Source: CAZLQR01 sp964366455
GTDB lineage: Bacteria > Patescibacteriota > Microgenomatia > UBA1406 > GWC2-37-13
Assembly (NCBI GenBank): GCA_964366455.1
Contig: CAYISZ010000001.1
Coordinates: forward strand, 1 to 64,000
DNA: 64,000 nt
Reading direction: 5' to 3'
The notes below the pieces were generated by a model. That model was not told where the DNA came from. It saw only the letters and a program-made list of their open reading frames with translations, and did not search any database. This document shows, piece by piece, positions 18,881-27,137 of this stretch; the stretch's first letter is position 1, and the number at the start of each line of letters is the position of its first letter. Position numbers and translations under genes: made by a program.

Positions 18881-19665
18881 ATTTTAGTTGCCCAAATAAA
18901 TAAGCTTGCTCCTTGATTGTTAGTAACGTCATCGCACTTAATTGCCTTTTCGATTTCAGTTTTGTATTTTTTAAACACTCGATCCTCGGCTTTTTTGTCG
19001 AAGAGTTTAAAAATTTTGACCTTTAGTGCGAGTCTGTCCCAAAACATACAGTTCTCTTTTGAAATGTAGTAATCATATTTTTTTACAATTAATCCATGTC
19101 GTTTCAACTTTCGTGTCCAAGAGGAGTGTGAATAAGTATGATAATGGTTAAGTAGAGAGTTACGCTTATTTTTATACCAATTTCCAAAAGGTTCAAGAAC
19201 CGTTCCCTTCAGAATATCTGATAAATATAGATACTCCTTAAAATTATGACTTGGGGACGTGAAAATAAAATTTCCTCCCTTTTTTAATACCCGTGAAACT
19301 TCTTTTAGGAGAGCTTCATTATTCGGAATATGTTCAATCACTGAATTTGAAAACACAAAGTTCAACGAGTTATCTTTTAACGACATATTTTCAGCGCTTT
19401 CGAGCAAGATTTTTTTGTACCTGTGATGGCGTTTTGCAATATGTAGATCATTCGCTTCGCCATTGTCAACATTGTATGTAAATTTACCATCAAAGAGAAT
19501 TGAGCTTAAGTACCCATCCCCCCCACCGAGATCCATAGAAGGCTGTTTAAAAGTGATTCCTCTAGTTTGTTTGTAAACTGTTTGTAGCTCCAGAACTCTA
19601 AAAAGCTTAGAGGCTGGGTGAGGGTGACCTTTGAAGTCTTTTAACGTGACGAGTTTAGTTTTCAT
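18877..19665 (-). CDS. Class I SAM-dependent methyltransferase
   Basis: The 262-aa protein has SAM motif I MDLGGGDGYLSSI near residue 45 and the post-motif FVFSNSVIEHIPN, followed by LKKGGNFIFTSPSH. The first 40 residues include a basic segment that may contact the acceptor. It begins a minus-strand unit with a 53-bp upstream gap; an AGAGG sequence 10 nt before the ATG could act as a Shine-Dalgarno site, unlike most genes here. It probably methylates a sugar or lipid-linked intermediate, but nothing in the sequence shows which. Confidence 0.78.
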   Translation of the reverse strand: MKTKLVTLKDFKGHPHPASKLFRVLELQTVYKQTRGITFKQPSMDLGGGDGYLSSILFDGKFTYNVDNGEANDLHIAKRHHRYKKILLESAENMSLKDNSLNFVFSNSVIEHIPNNEALLKEVSRVLKKGGNFIFTSPSHNFKEYLYLSDILKGTVLEPFGNWYKNKRNSLLNHYHTYSHSSWTRKLKRHGLIVKKYDYYISKENCMFWDRLALKVKIFKLFDKKAEDRVFKKYKTEIEKAIKCDDVTNNQGASLFIWATKI

Positions 19666-19718
19666 ATAAGTACGCCTCTATTTGGGAAATAATTCTAGTA
19701 ATTTTAGCAGAATTAGCG

Positions 19719-20771
19719 TCAAAAGCTTTTCGCATTACCAACGCTATGTCTTTTGGTAACTTTGTGCATAAAATATGTAAATGGCATTTTCACCATTATC
19801 GTTGGAAAAAGCTCCTTATCTGAGATAATTCTTGTTTTTTGAATTTTAACTCTTTTTTTTAGTGACTTCTTAAGGTTGACCACGTTCCAACCAATTCCTT
19901 TTAATATCCATATGGAGGATTTGTAGTCACCTCTAAAAAATATATAGACAGCCATTCCAACCCAAAGTGAAATATGCAGAGGTAAAATTTTTAATAGTGA
20001 AAGAGTACTAAGGTTTTTGATTAATGTGAGAATATAATTCTTGCTTCCATGGAACTTTGCATTATACGAATTTTGAGCCTTACTTAAAATAACCGTACTT
20101 GTGCCAAACTCATGATAAACAATGGAAGAAGGGAGGAAAACTGTTTTATATCCCTTCAGCCAACTACGCCATCCAAGATCTGTCTCTTCAACGTATATGA
20201 AATAATCGCTATCAAATCCACCAGCGGAAAGAAACGCTTCTCGTCTAATAAACATTCCCGCTGATTTTGCAGCAAGCAACTCAACCTTTTTATTGAATTT
20301 TCCAGTATCAATCTCGCCACCTTTTGCTCGCTGGACTAAAAATCCATTCTGACCCAGATACTCGCCCACATAGTCGATCTTTGTCGGCTCCTTCAAAAGT
20401 AATAATTTGCATTGAATGATGCCTATATTTTTATTACTTTTAAATTCCTTTATAGCGCGGTTTGACCAATCGGGATGAACCTGAGTGTCATTATCTAAAA
20501 ATGCAATATATTCTCCTCTGGACTTCTTGACGCCTTCGTTTCTTGCTTTAGATGGACCATAATTTTCCTTCAAAGAAACAATTGTAATTTTATTCCCAAA
20601 ATTCCTTTTAAATAAAGAGACGTCAGACTGTGTCGAGTGATTGTCTACAAGAATAATTTCCTTAGAACTAGCTTTTGAAGATAAAACAGATTTAACACAC
20701 CTAGAAGCATAAGAATAGCCGTTGTAATTAACTATGATTACTGAGAGCTCTGGTTTTCTTTTCGTACTCAT
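19719..20771 (-). CDS. Glycosyltransferase family 2, rhamnosyltransferase-like
   Basis: The 350-aa protein has the GT2 start LSVIIVNYNGYSYASRCVKS, the DxD site as FLDNDTQVHPDW near residue 93, and the signature GGFDSDYFIYVEETDLGWR, typical of WcaE/rhamnosyltransferase-like enzymes. A hydrophobic segment around residues 262-280 (LLKILPLHISLWVGMAVYIFF) suggests membrane association. It overlaps the upstream GT2 by ATGA, so the two may act in successive steps of one repeat unit. Confidence 0.83.
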   Translation of the reverse strand: MSTKRKPELSVIIVNYNGYSYASRCVKSVLSSKASSKEIILVDNHSTQSDVSLFKRNFGNKITIVSLKENYGPSKARNEGVKKSRGEYIAFLDNDTQVHPDWSNRAIKEFKSNKNIGIIQCKLLLLKEPTKIDYVGEYLGQNGFLVQRAKGGEIDTGKFNKKVELLAAKSAGMFIRREAFLSAGGFDSDYFIYVEETDLGWRSWLKGYKTVFLPSSIVYHEFGTSTVILSKAQNSYNAKFHGSKNYILTLIKNLSTLSLLKILPLHISLWVGMAVYIFFRGDYKSSIWILKGIGWNVVNLKKSLKKRVKIQKTRIISDKELFPTIMVKMPFTYFMHKVTKRHSVGNAKSF

Positions 20772-21715
20772 ATATGCAATATTCTCTTATTTCGATTTTT
20801 AATAAAACTTACGTTTCTTGAAAATGCAAAAATGGTTCCATCAAGTATTCCACGTAGCGCATAGGAAAGATAATCTTTCCTTATGGAGCCAAGATAATAC
20901 AAAAAAATAACAGGGTTATAAAGTGCATAAAAAATAATAAACTCATCTAAGCGACTATGAAGGCTCATATAAATTATCCTATTGCGAAAAAACAAATACG
21001 CCTTGGGTATTGAGTCATATAGACGCATTTTAGGTACTTGTAAATTTGGAATACGAACCTTTATTTTATTCAGCTCTATAGGATGCCAAATTTTGGCAGT
21101 TCGGCAAGGTGCTATCGTATAACCTAGTTTAAGTATGCGATTTCCTAAATCTGGCTCTTCATAAATCATAGGAAATAGAATGGGTCTAAATCCACCGACC
21201 TGCTTAAACGCATCGGTGCGCACAATAAAACAACTATGAAAATGATTAATGTTGTTAACGATTTTTGACGGCATATTATTGTTCAACAAACTAGTTATAG
21301 GATTGATCGTAAGACCCTCATTAAGAAGTTCGTTTGTGAACCAGTCGTAATGTTTCGGACCGGAGACACCAACGTCAGGATGCTCCTCCATGAATTTAAT
21401 AAGGTTCTCCGCTGTTCTATAATTGACCAGAACATCGTTGGCCATAATTAGTACATATCTGTATTTGGCGTAAAGCTTTTTTTGAAAAAATGCATTGTTT
21501 AGAGCTTTTGCTATGAAACGATTTTTACTTTCCTTTCGATAGAGGACATTTTTGAAGGATTCAACGACCTTTTGCGTTTCATCAGTCGAGCCATTATCCA
21601 CCACGCATACATCAAATAGTTCTTTACCAGAACTCTTATTAAGATGGATTAAGGTTATTTTTAAGATTGATGCGCGATTATATGTAGGGATTAGAACTAT
21701 CGCTTGAGCCTTCAT
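20768..21715 (-). CDS. Glycosyltransferase family 2
   Basis: I use ATG 21715 (MKAQAIVLIPTYNRAS) as start; the frame is open five codons further up only to a TTG. The 315-aa protein has the GT2 fold opening, VVDNGSTDET, and an ND pair in IMANDVLVNY in place of a classical DxD. The acceptor half has GGFRPILFPMIYEEPDLGNR. It lies between a GT2 and the acetyltransferase, 7 nt after the latter's stop. The donor is unknown. Confidence 0.78.
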   Translation of the reverse strand: MKAQAIVLIPTYNRASILKITLIHLNKSSGKELFDVCVVDNGSTDETQKVVESFKNVLYRKESKNRFIAKALNNAFFQKKLYAKYRYVLIMANDVLVNYRTAENLIKFMEEHPDVGVSGPKHYDWFTNELLNEGLTINPITSLLNNNMPSKIVNNINHFHSCFIVRTDAFKQVGGFRPILFPMIYEEPDLGNRILKLGYTIAPCRTAKIWHPIELNKIKVRIPNLQVPKMRLYDSIPKAYLFFRNRIIYMSLHSRLDEFIIFYALYNPVIFLYYLGSIRKDYLSYALRGILDGTIFAFSRNVSFIKNRNKRILHI

Positions 21716-21722
21716 ACTAGTT

Positions 21723-22286
21723 CTACTCAACCCGCGATATTTGGTTTTTATTTTTAATAAATTTTCTTCCGCAAGAGCATGTCATATTCTTCCCAATCAG
21801 TTTTAGCTTATTGGTACATATACAAATATATCCTTTTATTTTTGCTGGGTTTCCGTAGACAAGCGCAAAGTCTGGAACATCGCTGGTCACAACAGATCCT
21901 GCTCCGACTAAAGCATAGATACCGATGGTCAACCCACCGAGGATTGTTGCATTTGCACCTATAGAGCACCCCCTCTTTAATAGAGTCGGCTCAAGTTTAA
22001 ATTGTTTATTCTTAGCTCTAGGTAGTTTATCATTCACAAATGTTGCAGATGGGCCGATCTGAACATTATCTTCAATCGTCATGCCATCCCATAGATAGAC
22101 GCCACATTTAATCGTGACATTGTCTCCGATAATAACATTATTCTCTATAAAACAATGGTCGTTAATATTTACATTTTTTCCTATCTTTGCACCAGACAGT
22201 ATGTGAGTAAATGCCCAAACTGTAGTCTTTGCGCCTATATGCTTAGTATCAACAATAGCTTTTGGGTGGACAAAATATATTTTCAT
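21723..22286 (-). CDS. Left-handed beta-helix acyltransferase (NDP-aminosugar N-acetyltransferase, FdtC/QdtC/WlbB type)
   Basis: The 187-aa protein starts at ATG 22286, 1 nt after the upstream stop. Its hexapeptide repeats (IGAKTTVWAFTHILSGAKIG and following) form a left-handed beta helix, and VYGNPAKIKGYIC ends the coil domain as in WlbB/WbpD. The tail holds CICTNKL...CSCGRKF, four cysteines that could bind zinc. Together with the cupin at 22288 and the aminotransferase at 27138 it completes the ketoisomerase, aminotransferase, acetyltransferase series that makes 3-acetamido-3,6-dideoxyhexoses. The acetyl acceptor is inferred from context. Confidence 0.82.
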   Translation of the reverse strand: MKIYFVHPKAIVDTKHIGAKTTVWAFTHILSGAKIGKNVNINDHCFIENNVIIGDNVTIKCGVYLWDGMTIEDNVQIGPSATFVNDKLPRAKNKQFKLEPTLLKRGCSIGANATILGGLTIGIYALVGAGSVVTSDVPDFALVYGNPAKIKGYICICTNKLKLIGKNMTCSCGRKFIKNKNQISRVE

Positions 22287-22287
22287 A

Positions 22288-22689
22288 TTAAATAATTTTG
22301 TAAGGGTGCGTATCTTTGTTATTCCACTCAGAGTCTGCATAGCTCAATAAGGAAGCTTTTTTTGTGAGGCTTTTAATTGCATGAGCTGTGTATGGGCCAG
22401 TTTCTATACGAGTATATCTGTCCTTTTTCGCATTAAGAATTATTTGTTTTCTCCGTTTAGTCCGAACATCTTCGATTACGACTTGTACCTTACCCTCTAT
22501 GATGCCGAACCATTCATGCCACTTCTTATGATAATGGTTGCCTCGTACAGAGCCTTTCTTTTTAAAGGTAACAAAGTAAATCTGACCAAATTTCTTTTTT
22601 GCACTTTTTAACTCATGTTCTTTTAAAAATACGATAAGGTCACCTCGCCTATCCTTAATTCTTTTAAATTTAGTGATCTTGTAGTCCAT
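22288..22689 (-). CDS. Cupin 3,4-ketoisomerase, FdtA/QdtA (WxcM-like)
   Basis: The 133-aa single cupin has KDRRGDLIVFLKEHEL, FGQIYFV, the histidine-rich RGNHYHKKWHEWF and IIEGKVQVVIED, matching the FdtA/QdtA family. These enzymes shift the keto group of dTDP-4-keto-6-deoxyglucose from C4 to C3 before transamination. The next gene downstream is the N-acetyltransferase and the matching DegT aminotransferase is at 27138-28259, 4.4 kb upstream in the same operon direction. Whether the product is the Fuc3N or Qui3N epimer cannot be read from sequence. Confidence 0.85.
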   Translation of the reverse strand: MDYKITKFKRIKDRRGDLIVFLKEHELKSAKKKFGQIYFVTFKKKGSVRGNHYHKKWHEWFGIIEGKVQVVIEDVRTKRRKQIILNAKKDRYTRIETGPYTAHAIKSLTKKASLLSYADSEWNNKDTHPYKII

Positions 22690-22690
22690 A

Positions 22691-23674
22691 CTAATTTTTA
22701 TTTCTAGAGTATTCTAGCACACCTGCAATGGTTCCCGGAACAGAGCCAAGTTGCTTCCATTGTCTTAGTCTTATAGCTGTATAGAAGTAGTACACATTCA
22801 TAAAAGCAATATAAAGCATAAAGCGTAAAAATTTGTCAACGGAATTGGGTTTTATATATGTTAGATAAAAAAGCATAAAGTTTTTTGTGCGGTCGTAGCT
22901 CCCAGGCCTATCGTTATAAAACCCGTCTCTAGATGGGAGATGTTGTAGAGAAGCTTTAGGATCAAAAATCAGCTTAAATCCTGCCTTTTTAATTCTCATT
23001 GCCGTATCGGCTTCATGGTAATCACCGATAGTTCCGTACCGTTCACTAAAGCCACCTATTGACCGTAATATTTTGGTTCGTACAGATAAATTGCATGCCT
23101 CAAGGTTGTCAACTTCTCTTGCTTTGATTTTTTTTGCTTTTGGAAAATTGCTGCCTAAGCTGAAGGCACCAGATTTAAACCAGTGGCTAACGCGGTAAGG
23201 GTCGTCTTCCAGGATAATCTTAAAGTAAATTGACCCTATTATTCTCCACAAAAACGAAGATTTCTTGAATTTAGATTGATATGCAAATAGGTCTCTGTAC
23301 TGCTTATGAGACGCTGGGATGATGGTGGGGCCAGTCACGCCACCAACAACTGCGTCTGATTGAAAGCGCTTTGTGATGGCTTGTAGCCATCCTGAATCCA
23401 TAATCACATCATCATCGGTTCGTATAAAGACGCTACCTCTAGCATTTTTTAGAGCCATGTTGGCTGCTTTAGCTAAGCCCTTCGTTGTCTGATGAAGTAC
23501 TTTAATATGAAGTTTCTTCGAATATTTTTTGATTACTTCTGGGGTAGCATCTTTTGATTTATAATCGACAATAATTACCTCAAAATTTCTATATGTCTGT
23601 TTAGTAAGTGAAAGCAGTGTGTCTTGTAAACTTTGAGCTCTTGAACCGGTTGGTATAAAAATAGAAACTTTCAT
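22691..23674 (-). CDS. Glycosyltransferase family 2 (paralogue of 26168-27133)
   Basis: The 327-aa protein begins VSIFIPTGSRAQSLQDTLLS and has the DDD site in FIRTDDDVIMDSGWL near residue 89. GTIGDYHEADTAMRIKKAG and HLPSRDGFYNDRPGSYDR form the acceptor half. It is closely similar over its whole length to the GT2 at 26168-27133, sharing nearly identical N-terminal and DDD segments, so one is a duplicate of the other. A hydrophobic C-terminal segment may anchor it to the membrane. It follows the GT4 gene after 33 nt. Confidence 0.83.
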   Translation of the reverse strand: MKVSIFIPTGSRAQSLQDTLLSLTKQTYRNFEVIIVDYKSKDATPEVIKKYSKKLHIKVLHQTTKGLAKAANMALKNARGSVFIRTDDDVIMDSGWLQAITKRFQSDAVVGGVTGPTIIPASHKQYRDLFAYQSKFKKSSFLWRIIGSIYFKIILEDDPYRVSHWFKSGAFSLGSNFPKAKKIKAREVDNLEACNLSVRTKILRSIGGFSERYGTIGDYHEADTAMRIKKAGFKLIFDPKASLQHLPSRDGFYNDRPGSYDRTKNFMLFYLTYIKPNSVDKFLRFMLYIAFMNVYYFYTAIRLRQWKQLGSVPGTIAGVLEYSRNKN

Positions 23675-23707
23675 CTTAATTATGATAATTAAATTAGATA
23701 ATAAAAT

Positions 23708-24847
23708 TCAGAGCGATCGATATAACTTTAGATACTCCTTAGCAACTAGGGCTGGAGCTTGTAGTTTGGCTAGTGCAATAACATTTTTCTCAATCAACTT
23801 TCTCAGCGACTTATTACTCGCTGCCATATACAAGGAAGATGCCCAGTTGTTTTTTTTAACAAGAATGCCACTTTTGTTATTGGTAATTATTTCTTTAAAA
23901 TATCCTTCATTGGAAGCTAACACACATTTATGATAGCTAAGAGCGTGGTACAGAGGTCCACTGTATCCAAAGCTTACGATCGATGGAATAACAACGGCAG
24001 TTGATTCAGCGTAGAGCTTGTGCTGCTCAGATTCTTCAATAAAGCCTCGAAGAATTACACGGTTACGGAGTCCATACTTCTGAATAATATTTTTAATTTC
24101 CTGTAGCGCGTATTCCTGACCCCGAATTATTCCACCCGCCATTATTAGTCGGTATAATGGTTTTGGATGTGCTTTAATAAAGGAATTAAATCCTGCAATT
24201 AATTCCTCAATACCCTTCCTCCGAACCATGTAACCAAAGTAAAAAAAATATGGTTTGGGGATTGGAGTGGTAGTCTTTCTAGAAGGAATAATAACCGGGA
24301 TAAGTGAAATGCTATTAGGGTTTACGAAGTAATCGCGCGTTAATATGTCAAACTTACGCTTGGTATGAACCACTACTCTATTTGAAAACAAGGCAGTAAA
24401 TAAGTATATATAGTGGAAAAACAATTTAAGCATTAAGGGCTTCATGTATGATTTTCTGTTGAACAGCCAGACGAACTTTTGAGTGACCTGTTTTTTGTAT
24501 ACTGCCGCATGGATTGTTGTAACTACCCTAAAGCCACTAAGGCGCATTGTAAGAATTAGGACTGGAAATAAAGCAGCTGTAAAGATATTCCCATACATAT
24601 TAAATTCCTGCTGAATATGTACGACATCGGGTTTATCTTTATATAACTGCTTAAGAATTTGAGGAATGTACAAAAGGTTTTTTGACCAGACATTTCTAAT
24701 GGTGCCATTCTGTTTGAGCCTAAATGTTTTTTCATCTTTTCCCACATAGGATATGAGTAGTAGGTTTTTCAGATGAGCCAGACCCTCTGTTAGGTACTGT
24801 GAGTAATGACCAGATGGCGTGATGGAGCTGATGAGTACAACCTTCAT
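23708..24847 (-). CDS. Glycosyltransferase family 4 (GT-B fold)
   Basis: The 379-aa protein has the GT4 layout: an N-terminal acceptor domain with PDVVHIQQEFNMYGN, the domain linker FYFGYMVRRKGIEELIAGFN, and the donor-domain motif SFGYSGPLYHALSYHKCVLAS with a later EIITNN where the E-x7-E region lies. It is the only GT-B enzyme in the window; all other transferases are GT2 or GT-C. It is 1 nt from the C-methyltransferase stop. The retaining mechanism is known for the family; the sugar is unknown. Confidence 0.83.
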   Translation of the reverse strand: MKVVLISSITPSGHYSQYLTEGLAHLKNLLLISYVGKDEKTFRLKQNGTIRNVWSKNLLYIPQILKQLYKDKPDVVHIQQEFNMYGNIFTAALFPVLILTMRLSGFRVVTTIHAAVYKKQVTQKFVWLFNRKSYMKPLMLKLFFHYIYLFTALFSNRVVVHTKRKFDILTRDYFVNPNSISLIPVIIPSRKTTTPIPKPYFFYFGYMVRRKGIEELIAGFNSFIKAHPKPLYRLIMAGGIIRGQEYALQEIKNIIQKYGLRNRVILRGFIEESEQHKLYAESTAVVIPSIVSFGYSGPLYHALSYHKCVLASNEGYFKEIITNNKSGILVKKNNWASSLYMAASNKSLRKLIEKNVIALAKLQAPALVAKEYLKLYRSL

Positions 24848-24848
24848 G

Positions 24849-26096
24849 CTAGACTACAGAAAGTTTAGGAAGAGGAAATACTAACTTCCCGCCCTTTTTT
24901 AGAAAGTCTTTCTCGCGGAGAAGAATGTTTTCCCTAAAATGCCATGGAAGCACTAATAAGTAATCTGGTTTATGACGCTTGGCCTCCTCCTCAGAAATGA
25001 TGGGAATATTGGTGCCTGGCGTATATCTACCAAACTTATACTCATTTACCTCAGCAATAAAAGGAAGTTCGTCGGATGTTATATTGCAATATTGAAGTAG
25101 TACATTGCCTTTTGTTGAAGCGCCATAACCGTAAACTGTTTGATTCTTCGATCTAATTGCTTGAAGAAATGTCTGGAGTTTATATCTGTGGTGTTGAATT
25201 TCTTGCACGAATTGTTTGTATGGATCAAGCGTATCAAGCATCATTTCTTTCTCCAAAGACACAAGTTTTTGTATATTGGCTTCGTCCTCTTTGTAAGGAG
25301 CTTCATTCTTGGATGCAAAGACTAAGAAGCTTCCGCCATTCGTATAATTTGTCTCAACGTGTACAATTTTCATTCCCATTTTTTTCAACATCCAACGAAT
25401 TTGCTTGACCGCATAGTACTCAAGATGTTCGTGACAAATGGTGTCATAAGCTACCTGCTTGATCATAAGAGGCATATAGCTCTGCTCAAAGACCCATACG
25501 CCATCATTTGAAAGAAGGCGATATATCTCTTTAATAAAATCAAGAGGCTGCTCAAGGTCGTAAAACATTGCGATTGAAGTTATTACCTTCACATTTGACG
25601 TGTAAGATTTTCGTAATTTTTTAGATGGAAAAAAATCTTGCACTGCCTGTATGTGTTTCGGATAGTGAGCCTTAAATTTTTGGATTGTTGGGTCAATGCC
25701 AACTAGGTCAAGCTTCTTTGAAGAGTACTGATTTAGAAGAGTTCCATCATTACTCCCTATGTCGATTACAGCATCCCCACTTTTCAGATTTATTTTAGAC
25801 TCTATTTTTTTAACAATACCTTTGAGGTGTTTTACCATTGAGGCATTTAGTCCAGATCGATAGCCATAGTTATCTCCATACAGAACTGCAAGATCGAAAT
25901 CATGGCGTAATTGCAGTAGTCCGCAGTTGTCATCAGTTTCGTTAGACAGACACTTCACAAGCTCAAGTGGACCATGCTGCACCTTTTCATTTTTTTTAGG
26001 GAAAACACCTGTTAGAGCTTGGTACCCCAAATTAAAAATGGTATGTAGATTTTTATTACCGCAGATTCTGCATTTTTTTATTTCCTTGTACAGCAT
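24849..26096 (-). CDS. Sugar C-methyltransferase, TylC3/NovU-like with N-terminal zinc site
   Basis: I start at ATG 26096; the open frame extends six codons further only to a TTG. The 415-aa protein has CRICGN (zinc-type CxxC) near the N-terminus, the family segment YGDNYGYRSGLNASM, SAM motif I VIDIGSNDGTLL, ICHEHLEYYAVKQI, and the C-terminal domain GYGASTKGNVLLQYC through LLVLPWHFRENIL. This matches the NDP-hexose 3-C-methyltransferases that make branched sugars such as mycarose or noviose. It has its own strong promoter, so it may start the transcript of the following genes. Confidence 0.85.
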   Translation of the reverse strand: MLYKEIKKCRICGNKNLHTIFNLGYQALTGVFPKKNEKVQHGPLELVKCLSNETDDNCGLLQLRHDFDLAVLYGDNYGYRSGLNASMVKHLKGIVKKIESKINLKSGDAVIDIGSNDGTLLNQYSSKKLDLVGIDPTIQKFKAHYPKHIQAVQDFFPSKKLRKSYTSNVKVITSIAMFYDLEQPLDFIKEIYRLLSNDGVWVFEQSYMPLMIKQVAYDTICHEHLEYYAVKQIRWMLKKMGMKIVHVETNYTNGGSFLVFASKNEAPYKEDEANIQKLVSLEKEMMLDTLDPYKQFVQEIQHHRYKLQTFLQAIRSKNQTVYGYGASTKGNVLLQYCNITSDELPFIAEVNEYKFGRYTPGTNIPIISEEEAKRHKPDYLLVLPWHFRENILLREKDFLKKGGKLVFPLPKLSVV

Positions 26097-26102
26097 GTGG
26101 GA

Positions 26103-26132
26103 ATTATACAGCAATATTTTTTTTTAAATCAA
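26103..26132 (-). promoter_or_regulatory. Sigma70 promoter, leaderless start of the C-methyltransferase
   Basis: TTGATT (26127-26132) and a perfect TATAAT (26103-26108) are separated by 18 bp. The -10 ends 6 nt before the ATG at 26096, so the transcript should begin at the start codon. Confidence 0.7.
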
Positions 26133-26167
26133 GTGTTGGTAGACACGGTTCTTTATAGATAAGAAGT

Positions 26168-27133
26168 TCATTTGAGAAATCCCATTATTGTACCTGGAAC
26201 TGCACCTAATTGTTTAGGTTGCTTGTTGACTATAGCCGCATAAATGTAGTAGCAGTTTTGAAAAATTATGTATGCAAAAAACTTATGAATTTTCCTAAAA
26301 GAGTCCAATCTAATATTTCGCCTATAGAATATTATGAAATTCAACATCCTGGAATAACTACTTGGCCTGTCATTAAAAAAACCGTCTCTTGACGGACAAT
26401 GGTTAAGAGATGATTTTGGATTGAAAATTAGTTTGTATCTAAGATTTTTAATCTTTAATGCTGCGTCCGCCTCATGATATTCTCCAACTCCTGTATAAAC
26501 TGGATCAAAGCCACCTACAGCTTTTAGCAGTTTAGTTCTTACCGCATAGTTGCAAGGCTCTAGATTTGCAACTTCATGTTGAGGGTACTTCTTCGATTGT
26601 GGGAAGTTGGAGCCAAAGCTGAACGCTCCTGAGTCTAACCAGAGTCCAGATTCGTACTGTCTATTATCCATCAAGTAGCCGAAATAAAATCGCCCAATCA
26701 TTCTCCAAACTGGCGAACCCAGACGAAATTTCCGCTCAATAATCAGCAGATCTCGATTTGCCCTAAATCGCATTGGAATTACGGCAGGTCCTGTGACTCC
26801 ACCGATTTTTTTATCCGATTCGAAAGTGTCCACAATCGCATTAAGCCAGCCTTTGTCCATAACAACATCGTCATCTGTTCTTATGAATATTTTACCTTTG
26901 GCATTCTTAAGCGCCATGTTTGCTGCGTTGGTAAGCCCTTTCTTTTTTTGGTTAATGACTTTAATACGGAGTTTATTGGAATATTTATTTATGATCTTTT
27001 CTGTATTGTCTGTAGATTTGTAGTCGACGATAATAACCTCAAAATTTTTGTACGACTGTTTAGTAAGGGATAAAAGAACTTTATCTAGTGAGCTTGCGCG
27101 ATTGCCTGTGGGAATAAAAATTGAAACGCGCAT
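26168..27133 (-). CDS. Glycosyltransferase family 2 (paralogue of 22691-23674)
   Basis: I start at ATG 27133 (MRVSIFIPTGNRASS), 4 nt after the aminotransferase stop; the frame is open further up but overlaps that gene. The 321-aa protein carries the DDD site in FIRTDDDVVMDKGWL and GVGEYHEADAALKIKN with HCPSRDGFFNDRPSSYSR, nearly the same segments as its paralogue at 22691. Divergence is spread along the length, so the duplication is not recent. The two probably add the same or similar sugars at different positions. Confidence 0.83.
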   Translation of the reverse strand: MRVSIFIPTGNRASSLDKVLLSLTKQSYKNFEVIIVDYKSTDNTEKIINKYSNKLRIKVINQKKKGLTNAANMALKNAKGKIFIRTDDDVVMDKGWLNAIVDTFESDKKIGGVTGPAVIPMRFRANRDLLIIERKFRLGSPVWRMIGRFYFGYLMDNRQYESGLWLDSGAFSFGSNFPQSKKYPQHEVANLEPCNYAVRTKLLKAVGGFDPVYTGVGEYHEADAALKIKNLRYKLIFNPKSSLNHCPSRDGFFNDRPSSYSRMLNFIIFYRRNIRLDSFRKIHKFFAYIIFQNCYYIYAAIVNKQPKQLGAVPGTIMGFLK

Positions 27134-27137
27134 TGCA

